From Hymenobacter setariae (GTDB taxonomy: Bacteria; Bacteroidota; Bacteroidia; Cytophagales; Hymenobacteraceae), in the NCBI RefSeq assembly GCF_007713685.1, contig NZ_VMRJ01000004.1:1-64000 (forward strand): a DNA stretch of 64,000 nucleotides, read 5' to 3'. The notes under the pieces were generated by a model. That model saw only the letters and a program-made list of their open reading frames with translations. It had not been told where the DNA came from and did not search any database. Positions within the stretch are counted from its first letter, which is position 1. Each line of letters opens with the position of its first letter. The translations under genes were made by a program, and so were the position numbers. This document shows, piece by piece, positions 23,750 to 32,966 of the stretch.

Positions 23750-26302
23750 CTAAGCGACACCGTCCGGCTCAAGGGCCGGGGTAGGCACAACAGTAGCGGC
23801 CGCAGGCGTCTCATGGGTGGTAGTCCACACTAGTTCATCGTGGCCCTCAGGCTTGGTAAGGCTGAGCGTGGTGCCAGGCCGGGCCTCGCCGCTGATGATG
23901 AGCCGCGAGATGGGCCGCCGCAGCTGCGAGCGAATCACGCCCGTGATGGGCCTAGCTCCATACTTGGGCGTAAAACCCGACAAGGCCAGGTGTTGCCGCG
24001 CTTCAGGGCTGATAGCTAATGTGATGCCTTGCCGCCGCAACTGCTCCAGCAAGGGCCGCAGGTGAATATCGAAGATGCGGCCCACGTTTTCTTCCGAGAT
24101 AGGCGCAAACGGTACAATCTCGGTGAGGCGCGCCAAGAATTCGGGTCGGAAGTGGCGGCTCATCGTTTCGAGCAGCTCGGTGGAGCTAGGGGGAAGCCCG
24201 GCAGCGAAGGCGCGGCTCACTTGCTCGGCCCCGATATTGGACGTGAACAGGATAACGGCGTTGGAGAAGTCGCCCTCGCGGCCTAGGCGGTCGTGCAGGC
24301 GGCCTTCATCCAAGATTTGCAGGAAGATGTCAAACACCGACGGGTGGGCCTTCTCAATCTCATCGAACAGCACGACGGAGTAGGGCTTCTCCCGAATTTT
24401 ATTCACCAGCAAACCTCCCTCCTCATAGCCTACGTAGCCGGGAGGCGCCCCATACAGCAGCGCGGCCGAATGCTCTTCTTTAAACTCCGACATATCGAAG
24501 CGAATGAGGAACGACTCATCATTGAACAGAAAGTCGGCCAGCGCCTTCGCTAGCTCCGTTTTGCCGGTGCCAGTGGGCCCTAGGAGGAAAAACGAGCCAA
24601 TAGGCTGCCCCGCCTTGGTGAGGCCCGAGCGCGACTCCAAGATGGCGGCGCATAGCGCGCGCACGGCTCCCTCCTGCCCTACCACGCGCTGCTGTAGTAC
24701 TTGGTCCATGCGCAGTAGCTTCTCGCGCTCGTTGCTTTGCAGCTTGCCCAGCGGAATGCCAGTTTTGCCCGACACAATGGCGGCAATATCTTGTTTTTCT
24801 ACGCTTTCCTTCTTGGTGTCGGCCAGGGACAGCACGGCCGTTAGTAGCTCGCGCAGGTAGGTTTCGAGCTCGGCGCTGGTTTCGAGTTGCTCGGGCTGCT
24901 GCTCGTTTTCGAGCTGGTTGAGCCAGAGCTGGCTCACCTGATTTTGCACCTGGTACAGAAACCAGCGTAGCTCGCGCAAATAATCTGATTCGCCTAGTTC
25001 CTCACGGCGGGTGGTTAGGGCGTCAAACTCGTTTTGCAATTGCTGCAGGCTGGCCACGGCGTGCTCATCGAGCATTCGGATGGCGGCCATCGTGCGGTCT
25101 ACTAGGTCAATAGCCGAGTCAGGCAGCTGCCGGTCCTTAAGATAGCGCTTAGCTAGGCGCACCGCCTCGGCTACAGTACCCGGCCCTAGGGCCAGGCCGT
25201 GGTGGGTAGCGTAGAGCGGCAGCACGCGCTCTAGCATGCGCTCGGCCACTACCACCGAGGGTTCTTCCACGCGCACAGTATCAAAGCGCCGGTTAAATGC
25301 CTCATCCTTTTCGATATACTGTCGGTACTCGTCGTTGGTAGTTGCCCCGATAACCGTCAGTTCGCCGCGGGCTAGCTCAGGCTTGAGCAGCTGTGCGATG
25401 CCGCTCCCGGCACTGCCTTTGGGGTCGAGCAGCACATGCAGCTCGTCAATAAACAAGATGGCGCGGGTATACTGCTTCAGTTCCGTCAGCACCTTTTTGA
25501 TGCGGTCCTCCACCTCGCCTTTGTAGGAAGCCCCCGCCACTAGCGTACCTAGGTCCAGTTCGAATAGGGTTACGTCGCGCAGGTGCATGGGCACTAGCCC
25601 TAGGGCCAGTTGTTGGGCAAAGCCTTCAACCAGAGCCGACTTACCCACCCCCGGCTCACCAATGAGGAGCACGTTGGGCTTGGTGCGGCGGCCCAGTATC
25701 TCGGCCACTAGCCGGATTTCGCGGTCGCGCCCCACAATGGGGTCAAGCTGGCCAGCACGGGCTTGGGCGGTCTTGTCGGTGCAGTAGGTACCTAGGGCGC
25801 CGCCCTGCCCGGCGGGCGCTGGGCCATTGGCCGGCGCGGCAGCCTTAGAGTCGGCCGAAGCGGCCGGGGTAGCAGGCAACTCAGCCTGAGCAGCGTCTAA
25901 AATTTCTTTTTGCGTGAGGGGCAGCGATTTTAATTGCTCGGCAGTGAATGCCAGGCCTGGCCGCAGCAAAGCAGCTAAGGCGCACAGAGCATCGGGTTGC
26001 TCGCGGGTTAGTTGCAGGGCCACTAATTCGGCTAGTTCTAGGGCCTGCTGCACGGCTGCAGCGGGGGTAGGTTGCTCCACGGGGCGGGCGGCCTTCGGCT
26101 CATCTTCGAGGCGTACTTCGGCCCACTCACGCAGGTAGTGAATATCTTTATCGAGCACGGCTACTAGCCACGAAGCCAAGCCTATCTCATTGTGCAGCAA
26201 GGCCATGAGCAAGTGCGGCGCGGCGTATTGAGCCTGGCGGTATTCATGGGCTACAGCCTGCGCAATATGCAGGCTGCGCCGGAGCGTATCGGAAATAGCC
26301 AC
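23750..26302 (-). CDS. tssH: T6SS sheath-recycling ATPase TssH (ClpV)
   Basis: An 850-residue Clp/Hsp100 AAA+ ATPase that disassembles contracted TssB/TssC sheath. A GTG at 26302 (VAISDTLRRSLHIAQAVAHEY) fits the N-terminal Clp domain, whereas the longer in-frame start adds a Phe/Pro-rich leader unlike the family. AAA1 has Walker A GEPGVGKS (about 215-222) and Walker B ILFIDELH. AAA2 has GPTGTGKT (near residue 575), GAPPGYVGYEEGG and VVLFDEIEKAHP. An Ala/Pro-rich linker separates the N-domain from AAA1, and the C-terminus has an Ala/Pro/Thr-rich tail. It is divergent from tssB with about 230 bp between starts. Confidence 0.95.
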   Translation of the reverse strand: MAISDTLRRSLHIAQAVAHEYRQAQYAAPHLLMALLHNEIGLASWLVAVLDKDIHYLREWAEVRLEDEPKAARPVEQPTPAAAVQQALELAELVALQLTREQPDALCALAALLRPGLAFTAEQLKSLPLTQKEILDAAQAELPATPAASADSKAAAPANGPAPAGQGGALGTYCTDKTAQARAGQLDPIVGRDREIRLVAEILGRRTKPNVLLIGEPGVGKSALVEGFAQQLALGLVPMHLRDVTLFELDLGTLVAGASYKGEVEDRIKKVLTELKQYTRAILFIDELHVLLDPKGSAGSGIAQLLKPELARGELTVIGATTNDEYRQYIEKDEAFNRRFDTVRVEEPSVVVAERMLERVLPLYATHHGLALGPGTVAEAVRLAKRYLKDRQLPDSAIDLVDRTMAAIRMLDEHAVASLQQLQNEFDALTTRREELGESDYLRELRWFLYQVQNQVSQLWLNQLENEQQPEQLETSAELETYLRELLTAVLSLADTKKESVEKQDIAAIVSGKTGIPLGKLQSNEREKLLRMDQVLQQRVVGQEGAVRALCAAILESRSGLTKAGQPIGSFFLLGPTGTGKTELAKALADFLFNDESFLIRFDMSEFKEEHSAALLYGAPPGYVGYEEGGLLVNKIREKPYSVVLFDEIEKAHPSVFDIFLQILDEGRLHDRLGREGDFSNAVILFTSNIGAEQVSRAFAAGLPPSSTELLETMSRHFRPEFLARLTEIVPFAPISEENVGRIFDIHLRPLLEQLRRQGITLAISPEARQHLALSGFTPKYGARPITGVIRSQLRRPISRLIISGEARPGTTLSLTKPEGHDELVWTTTHETPAAATVVPTPALEPDGVA

Positions 26303-26531
26303 GGACGGAAAAGGAAATGGCGTGAAAAAAGAACAGGCAGGCAAACTACGGCACGCAAGTAAGCAGAGATACCAGACAACGCCCACCAAGCTGGCGGTAA
26401 AGCTGCCACTTCGCGCAAGCGAGAGGGACTCTTAACCTTTGACCAAGTCCGGCCGTAACCCTTGGGCAGACGGTAGTTTGTGCAGTAGGCCGTATATTTT
26501 CCGGCACTTAGCTGCATTATTCCTTTTCTCT

Positions 26532-26978
26532 ATGGCACTGTATTCCTACGGCATCGGCGGCCAAGAGCGTAAGCTCGACAATGCCTCCGAGGCTATTTCG
26601 GACATTCCGCTCAACCGCACTCTGCTCGTGCAGAAGCTTACCACTGCTACTCCCCTGCGCCCGCAGATAGTAGAGGGTCTCAAAACTCCAGAGGCAGTTT
26701 TTGCCCATTTCAAGCCCGAGGTAGCCGTTGAGTTTCAAGACGCTGACGGGGCTGTAGTGCCCGAAAAGCTGCACTTTGCCTCCCTAGGCGATTTTGGCAA
26801 AAAGGGTATCATTAACCAGAGCGACTTTTTGCGTGGGCTGGCCGCCGAAACCGACGACCTCAACAAGCTGTTGCGACAGCTCAAGTCCAATAAAATCCTG
26901 AAGGCTGCACTCGAAAACCCCGAAACCAAGGCGGCTTTTCTCAGTGCCATTCAGGCCATGATGGACGAACTGGCCTAG
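26532..26978 (+). CDS. tssB: T6SS sheath protein TssB (VipA)
   Basis: Small sheath subunit, 148 residues from the ATG at 26532 (MALYSYGIGGQERKLDN). Earlier starts in the frame are less likely because the family begins close to this point. Features are DIPLNRTLLVQKLT, a central KPEVAVEFQDADG and the C-terminal LSAIQAMMDEL, similar to the LxxLLxxLLxxx ending that contacts TssC. It is followed after 44 bp by tssC. Confidence 0.85.
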   Translation: MALYSYGIGGQERKLDNASEAISDIPLNRTLLVQKLTTATPLRPQIVEGLKTPEAVFAHFKPEVAVEFQDADGAVVPEKLHFASLGDFGKKGIINQSDFLRGLAAETDDLNKLLRQLKSNKILKAALENPETKAAFLSAIQAMMDELA

Positions 26979-27022
26979 GGCCCGCGCCATTTTTTATTCG
27001 CTTTTCTGCTTCCTTTTCTTTT

Positions 27023-28396
27023 ATGGCGCTCGAACAGCAGCAAGATGCCACCGCAGCCGGCTACCGGTCGCGCGAGGCAACTCCCTCCCTCGAACAAAGC
27101 ACGCAAGCCCTGCTCAAAGTCGGTGGCTTCGATTTGTTGGAAACTACCATTGACGGTGCTTCCAACCTCAACCCCGAGAAAAAGGCTCGCAAAAAGATTT
27201 TTCTGTCGGAAGACGGCAAAAAAGCCGACCGCCAGCAACTCAAAAAGCGCCTAGGTCTCTGGCATAAGCTACTGAGCGAAAGCGACTCCGTAGCCGACGC
27301 CGTCGAGAAAGGCCAGCAGCGCGTAGAATCGACCGAGCAGCAGCTCACCGACAACCTGCGCTCGGCCGTAGAGGCCACGCACGAGCTAGAGCAGGCCTAC
27401 CGTTCGGTGGCACTGTTCTTCAAGAACACGGACCTAGACGAGGTGAAGAATATCTCCGTTCTAAACGCCGACAAAGACCAGCTACAAGACCTAGACAATA
27501 CCACGTTTATTGACGCGGTATCGGAGGAACTGGAGCAGAACTACGACCGCCTCGACCTGCGCGATAACTATTCGCTGCTGGTGGTGCCCGGCTACCTAGG
27601 CTCGAACAAAGTACTGGATAAGTGGAGCAAGATTGCCCACAAGAACAAGGTGATGATGGTCACCGACTTCGAGCACTATGACACGCCCGAAGACGTAATT
27701 GAGCTATTTGAAGAAGCCAATCTGACGGGCGCCGACGCACATAAATCAAACGTCATTATGACGGCCAACTGGCTGGTAGGCCGGGGTAAGCTCGAAGAAA
27801 TTGGCGAAGAAGAAGACCTGTTCGTGCCGCCGTCGTCGGCGCTGGCAGGCCGCATTTACGCCACGCTGGCCTCGCAGGTCACCGCGGGCCGCAAGCACGG
27901 CACGCTAAGCGAGGTCGATGGGGTTAAGTTTCCGTTACGAAAAAGCGAGATTTCCAACCTCGAAAAAATTGGTCTTGTGCCAATGGTCAACGAGTATGGC
28001 CGCGTCATGGCTTTCTCGGCCAAAACGCTTTTCAACGGCGATAATATCGGTTTGCAGACCTACTCGGTAGTGCGCGTCTTCGACTACGTGACCAAGGTGC
28101 TAATTGACTTTTTGAACCGTCGCGCCTTCGAAAACTGGGACCACAACATGCGTATGGACATTCAGGGGCAGATTGTGCGCTTCTTGGATAGTATTGCAGG
28201 ACCGGGCAAATTGATAGAAAAATTCTCTATTAAGAAATTTGAGCGCGACCCCGACCAGAAGGACCGGATTTTGCTCGACATCCATATGGTGCCCTATTTC
28301 CCAGCCAAAACCTTCCTTGTATCGTTGGATGGCACCAAGGGCGATGACCCTGACAACCCAGACCGCGACTGGAATGCTGAGTACGCGCAGCAATAG
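27023..28396 (+). CDS. tssC: T6SS sheath protein TssC (VipB)
   Basis: Large sheath subunit, 457 residues. The family pattern is visible: a helical N-terminus, LAGRIYATLASQVTAGRKHG, LEKIGLVPMVNEYGRVMAFS, and VRVFDYVTKVLIDFLNRRAF, ending in IHMVPYFPAKTFLVSL. It contracts with TssB to fire the tube. Bacteroidota TssC is divergent from the proteobacterial form but keeps this core. It is 94 bp upstream of the second tssD. Confidence 0.93.
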   Translation: MALEQQQDATAAGYRSREATPSLEQSTQALLKVGGFDLLETTIDGASNLNPEKKARKKIFLSEDGKKADRQQLKKRLGLWHKLLSESDSVADAVEKGQQRVESTEQQLTDNLRSAVEATHELEQAYRSVALFFKNTDLDEVKNISVLNADKDQLQDLDNTTFIDAVSEELEQNYDRLDLRDNYSLLVVPGYLGSNKVLDKWSKIAHKNKVMMVTDFEHYDTPEDVIELFEEANLTGADAHKSNVIMTANWLVGRGKLEEIGEEEDLFVPPSSALAGRIYATLASQVTAGRKHGTLSEVDGVKFPLRKSEISNLEKIGLVPMVNEYGRVMAFSAKTLFNGDNIGLQTYSVVRVFDYVTKVLIDFLNRRAFENWDHNMRMDIQGQIVRFLDSIAGPGKLIEKFSIKKFERDPDQKDRILLDIHMVPYFPAKTFLVSLDGTKGDDPDNPDRDWNAEYAQQ

Positions 28397-28490
28397 CTCA
28401 ACCGTATGCGTATCAGCTAGTAGCCTTACCTTTGGCTAGGCAGCAACGCCTAGCCAACTCAAATTTTTCACCATCCTTTTCTTTTTCAAT

Positions 28491-28892
28491 ATGGCTTCTT
28501 TTAGTGCAGTTTTCAGCGCCGCAGGCAGCGAAGAATGCGAAGTAGTAAGTTGCAACTACTCCTTCAACCAGACGACTGACGATAAGGGACGGCCTTCGTC
28601 GGTAGTACAAGGTGGCACCATTAAGTGCACTATTGTGTCGACGGATAGCACCAAACTCATCAGCTGGATGCTCGACCCTTACAAGCGGGCTGATGGCAAG
28701 ATTGTCTTCAAGCGTGCTGACCAGGACTCGAAGATGAAGGAAATTGATTTTAAAGAAGCTTACTGCGTAAGCTACACCGAGAACTTTGATGCGCGCGGCG
28801 ACCAGACGCAAGCCTCTATGACGCTTAGCTTGGTTATCTCGGCCAACAAGATTGACGTGAACGGCGCTACGCTCGACAATAAGTGGGTATAG
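28491..28892 (+). CDS. tssD: T6SS tube protein TssD (Hcp), copy 2
   Basis: The 133-residue main-type TssD (Hcp). Typical segments are CEVVSCNYSFNQTTDDKGRP, VSTDSTKLISWMLDPYKRAD, EIDFKEAYCVSYTENFDARG and the C-terminal ISANKIDVNGATLDNKWV. Its place after tssB-tssC and before a very strong terminator suggests it is the bulk structural tube protein of the operon. It shares its ending with copy 1 but differs in most of the middle, so the two are old paralogues. Confidence 0.95.
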   Translation: MASFSAVFSAAGSEECEVVSCNYSFNQTTDDKGRPSSVVQGGTIKCTIVSTDSTKLISWMLDPYKRADGKIVFKRADQDSKMKEIDFKEAYCVSYTENFDARGDQTQASMTLSLVISANKIDVNGATLDNKWV

Positions 28893-28896
28893 TACC

Positions 28897-28964
28897 TCTT
28901 TGCTACTAAATAAGAGAGCCCGGTTAGATGAATCTAACCGGGCTCTCTTATTTAGTAGCAAAGA
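28897..28964. terminator. long perfect inverted repeat after tssD
   Basis: Two perfectly complementary 33-bp arms (28897-28929 and 28932-28964) separated by only 2 bp. The stem ends in an A/T-rich outer part and a GAGAGCCCGG core. It lies 5 bp after the tssD stop and would form a very strong bidirectional terminator or a 3' mRNA-stabilising hairpin for the tssB-tssC-tssD transcript. Confidence 0.8.
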
Positions 28965-29274
28965 AGGGAAGAGAAACTTAGCTAATACTAAAAGCGCTTC
29001 TGCCGACAAGGGCCTCCTTTGGAAATATTGATAGCTATGCGCCCTGCGGCCGCTGTCAAGCCTTCTAATGCTACCCAGTATCTCAGCCTCTACTATAAGA
29101 TGGCTAGAAGTAAGTCTGCATTAATTACACTTAAGCTGTCCCGCTCCGATATGGCTTACCCAACAGAGAAGCGCCCCCTCCTACTTGCTTATCTTCGCTA
29201 ACGACGTTGCTGCCTTGGCTTCGTCTGTGACACCCTCTGTTACCTAGTACTTTTTTTATTTCCCTACGCTGCCT
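28965..29274. other. intergenic region
   Basis: A 310-bp stretch between the tssD hairpin and the sensor kinase. No protein-like frame was found. A 60-codon plus-strand frame (29019-29201) has no recognisable features. Confidence 0.5.
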
Positions 29275-31728
29275 GTGGCATCCGTTGACAATCCTTTAGA
29301 AGTTTTCTTTGACTTGGTGCCGACCGGGGCTGCGCTTTACGCGCCCATCCTTGACGAGCACGGCGATGTGGTCGATTTTCGCTTCGTGCGCCTCAATCCA
29401 GCCGGCCAGCGCCTATTGGGCCTGCCCGCGCAGCCGCTCCACACGTTTCGCGAGTACTACCCTAATAGTGTGCCGACGGGCATCTTTGCCCAATACCGCA
29501 CCGCCTACCTGACGGGCCAAGTTTCGACCTACGACGTGCCGTACGAAGGCGATGGCCTCGACACCTACTTCCGGCTGGTGGCCCAGCGCAGCGGCGAGTT
29601 ATTGGTTGTCAACTTCATGGACCTGGCCGACCTGCCCCGTTCGGCTGTAGAGCAGTCGCTACGCGAAAGTCGGGCCCGCGAGCAGGCTGCCCGGGCGGAG
29701 GCCGAGCGCCAGCGTGGCTAGCTAGAGCGCGTATTTGAGCGGGCCCCGTTGGCCATTGCCGTGTACCGGGGGCCTACCTATACGATTGAGTTGGCCAATC
29801 CCACCGTGGCGCGCCTTTGGGGGCGCACCCGCGACCAACTCCTAGGAAAAGGGCTATTTGAGGCCCTACCGGAAGTGGCAGGCCTAGGCTATGAGGAATT
29901 ACTGGATGATGTGATGGCCACTGGCTTACCCCATGCGGCCCACGCCATGGAAGCCCAACACGACCGCAACGGCCAGCGCGAAACCGCCTATTGGGACTTT
30001 GTGTACGTACCGATGCACGCTGCCGACGGCCACATCAACGGCGTAATGGTTGTCGCGACTGAGGTAACTGAGCAGGTGCTCGCTCGCCAACAAGTGCAAC
30101 AGCTCAATCAAGAATTGGAGACCCGGGTACAGGAGCGGACCCGCCAGCTCGAAGTCGCGCAGCAGGCCACCGAGCGCCAGCGGCGGCAGTGGCACGAGCT
30201 TTTCATGCGGGCCCCGGCCGGCATCTGCATTTTCGACGGCCCCGACTGGGTGTATGAGTTCGTCAATCCGGGCTATCAAGCGATGTTTCCGGGCCGCGAG
30301 TTGCTGGGCAAGCGCCTGGTAGATGCCCTGCCCGAAGTAGCCGACCAGCCCCTCATGGCTATTCTGCACCACGTCTACGATACGGGCGAGCCTTTCGAAG
30401 CCAGTGAGGTGCTGGTGCCCCTAGCCCGTACGGCGCATGGGCCCGTGGAGGACATTTACTTCGACCTCACCTACCAGGCCCGCTGCAACGAAACCGGGCA
30501 GATTGATGGCTTCGTTACTTATGCCCAAGACGTGACCGCGCGGGTGCTGGCTCGGCGCGAGCGCGAAGCCCAGCAGGGCGAGATGCAGCGCGTGTTCGAG
30601 CAGGCCCCAGTGGCTATTGGATTGTTTGTGGGGGAAGAGCTCTGCATTACGGCACTCAACCCGCGTATGGCCGCTCTGCTTGGCCTGCCGGCCGACCAAC
30701 TGCTAGGGCGCCCCCTACTAGAAGGGCTGCCCGAGCTAAAGGGCCAGGGCTTCGACGACTTGATGCGACAGGTGCAGACGACCCAGGTACCGTTTGTGGG
30801 CCAGGAGTTACCCGTTACTCTCACGCGCGACGGCGAACCACTGGTCACCTACTATAACCTTGTCTACCAACCATTCTACAGTGCCATGGGCCAGGTAGAA
30901 GGCGTCTTCGAAGTAGCGGTGGAGGTGACGGAGCAGGTTCTAGCCCGCCAGCAGGTGCAGTACCTCAACGAAGAGTTGGCTGTTATCAATGAAGAATTGA
31001 CGGCCACCAACGAGGAGCTGCACGAGAGCAACGGCCAATTGGTACGCACCAATGCCGACCTAGACAACTTTGTCTACACGGCCTCGCACGATTTGAAATC
31101 TCCGATTAGCAACATCGAGGGGCTGCTAGCCCTCTTGCCGGAACTGCCACCCGGCGCCGTGCTCACCGACGAGTATGTGGCACCAGTACTAGACCGCATG
31201 CACGAGTCTATTGGGCGCTTTCAGCGCACTATTGCACATCTCACCGACGTAAGCCGGCTACAGGCTGAGTTTGCCCAGCCTGCCGAGACCGTCTCGCTGG
31301 CTGCCGTTATTGAGGACGTGCGACAGGACTTGCATTTCCAGTTCCTTGAATCTGGAGCCGTGCTCGAGGTTACCGTCAAGGATACGCAGCCCCGGGTGTT
31401 CTCGCCTAAGAACCTGCACAGTCTCATTTACAATCTTCTGAGTAATGCGCTCAAGTACCGCCACCCCGAGCGCACGCCTCTGGTGCGTATCAGTTGCCGG
31501 CCGGCAGGCGACATACTGGAGCTGCGCGTGCAAGACAACGGCCTAGGGCTGAGTGTCCAGCAGCAGCAGCGCCTGTTTCAGCTTTTCCAACGCCTGCACA
31601 CCCACGTTGAAGGCTCGGGCGTCGGGCTGTACGCCGTCAAGAAGATTGTGGAGAACGCCGGCGGCCATATTACGGTGGAGAGTGAGCCGGGCGTGGGCAC
31701 CACCTTTATCCTCACTTTTCCGACCTAG
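29275..31728 (+). pseudogene. multi-PAS sensor histidine kinase interrupted by one amber codon
   Basis: One continuous frame of 817 codons from a GTG at 29275, broken only by TAG at 29719-29721 (after EAERQRG; the sequence resumes LERVFERAPLAIAVYRGP without shift). Before the stop is one PAS-like domain. After it are three more PAS domains separated by coiled linkers (LARQQVQQLNQELETRV, LARQQVQYLNEELAVINEEL), a HisKA box (TASHDLKSPISN, phospho-acceptor His), N-box NLLSNALKYRHP, G1 QDNGLGL and G2 GSGVGLYAVKKI. A matching spot in the third PAS reads QQGEMQRVFEQAP, suggesting the lost residue was Glu. A shorter kinase could start at 29749 (TTG). The single-receiver regulator lies 38 bp downstream. 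It is either a recent pseudogene, a split gene or a sequencing error. Confidence 0.8.
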
Positions 31729-31766
31729 AGGTTGGTTTTTCTGTAGTTTTCGTTATACCCTTATCC

Positions 31767-32177
31767 ATGCCGCGCTTATCGAGTGTGTTATTGGTCGATG
31801 ATGATGCGACCACCAATTTTTTGAATAAGCTACTGATTCAGCGCGCTAGCGTGACTGAGCACCTATTGATAGCCGAAGACGGGGCGCAAGCCTTACGCAC
31901 GCTGGCCGACGCCTGCCTGCTACCAGGTGAGGAGCAGTGCCCCAAACTAATACTGCTCGACTTGAACATGCCCGTGATGAATGGTATTGAGTTTCTCCGG
32001 GCCTACCAGCATTTGCCCACGGCACAGCGGCAAGGCATCGTAGTGATGCTACTCACCAGTGCCTCAGTCGAGCGGGACCTAGGTCAACTACGAGGCCTAC
32101 CCCTCGACGGCATGCTAGAAAAGCCTCTGACGGCGGCCAAGCTTCAGCAGCTACTCGATAAGCATTTTCCGGCATAG
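31767..32177 (+). CDS. single-domain response regulator
   Basis: A 136-residue CheY-like receiver domain without an output domain. Acidic pocket at LLVDDDATT (residues 10-12), phospho-acceptor Asp in ILLDLNMPVMNG, Thr/Ser switch in MLLTSAS and Lys in MLEKPLT are all present. Receivers of this Bacteroidota type follow PAS-rich histidine kinases and probably act through protein contacts. It would be served by the interrupted kinase directly upstream. Confidence 0.88.
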   Translation: MPRLSSVLLVDDDATTNFLNKLLIQRASVTEHLLIAEDGAQALRTLADACLLPGEEQCPKLILLDLNMPVMNGIEFLRAYQHLPTAQRQGIVVMLLTSASVERDLGQLRGLPLDGMLEKPLTAAKLQQLLDKHFPA

Positions 32178-32723
32178 CGAGAGGCTTCGGCATCAAAAGG
32201 TGTGCTAGGTATCAGGCATAAACTAGCAATAGCTACTTACCAATACAGGCTATTAGCTATCACATCCATTAGCAAAAGAGAATACTCGCCAGATGTCGCA
32301 AAACCGGGCGTTCACGTAAGAAATACAGAGTCGCCAAGAAAAGCAATGCGACCGCAAAAGACAATAAATTTCTCGTGGCTAACGGCTCACTTCTAGCTGA
32401 TAAACTAGAAACCCAACTTTACAGCAGGTTTTGCGGCGCATGTCTGGTCAATCACGATACTATTCCGCCGCTTATAAGGGGTTCTGTAACAACCGCCGCA
32501 CCTCGCTGCACAGTACTTATCGGTTCAACAAAAGTGCTATAGTAATCCTTCTGCTTGCTGAACAAGTAGGCTATGCAAGACAATGCCACTGGTAGGCGTG
32601 AGCAACTCCCTACAGAACTAAGCGACGCCGACGTATAGCTACCTATTTGGACATAGCTAACTTATATGCGAGCACTATTTAACTCGACAGCAGGAAGTAT
32701 AGACCTAGGAGTATGATAATGTG

Positions 32724-32758
32724 AAAAGCGGCCGTTACTTATTATCGGCCGCTTTTTT
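32724..32758 (+). terminator. hairpin terminator with T-tract
   Basis: Stem AAAAGCGGCCG / CGGCCGCTTTT with an 11-bp A/T-rich loop followed by a T run, so a rho-independent terminator readable from both strands. It lies about 550 bp after the response regulator. Confidence 0.7.
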
Positions 32759-32873
32759 ATTCTCGGAGGAGTTCCCTAAGTATTCTTGATTTAACACCTC
32801 ACAAGCCACTTGTAAAATATTCTTTAAAAGTGCTCTATCACACATTTTAAAGCCAGTTGAACCTAGTGGACAC

Positions 32874-32907
32874 AAAAAAAAGGTCGCGCCACCCGGCACG
32901 ACCCTTT
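32874..32907 (-). terminator. glnN terminator
   Basis: On the minus strand, about 60 bp after the glnN stop: GGGTCGTGCC and GGCGCGACC pair with one mismatch around a short loop, followed by a run of eight T. A classic rho-independent terminator for glnN. Confidence 0.8.
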
Positions 32908-32966
32908 CCAAACCCGGACGCAGCGAGAATTCCCACCCAGCGCTGGTCCGTGGCTCCAACCCAAAG

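Larger units (their letters stand above)
32178..32966. other. non-coding region with two terminators
   Basis: About 790 bp between the response regulator and glnN. No convincing gene was seen, and the 74-codon minus-strand frame at 32735-32959 overlaps both hairpins and is rejected. It contains the two hairpin terminators listed separately. Confidence 0.6.

Noticed and set aside
28897..28964. Terminal inverted repeats of a transposon
   Set aside because: The arms enclose only 2 bp, so there is no element between them.
678..29721. Amber codons as a reassigned amino acid (pyrrolysine or similar)
   Set aside because: Many intact genes here end in TAG (tssN, tssO, tssD), and by alignment the internal TAGs stand for different residues. 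A single reassigned meaning does not fit.
32735..32959. 74-residue minus-strand frame
   Set aside because: It overlaps both hairpin terminators and has no protein-like features.
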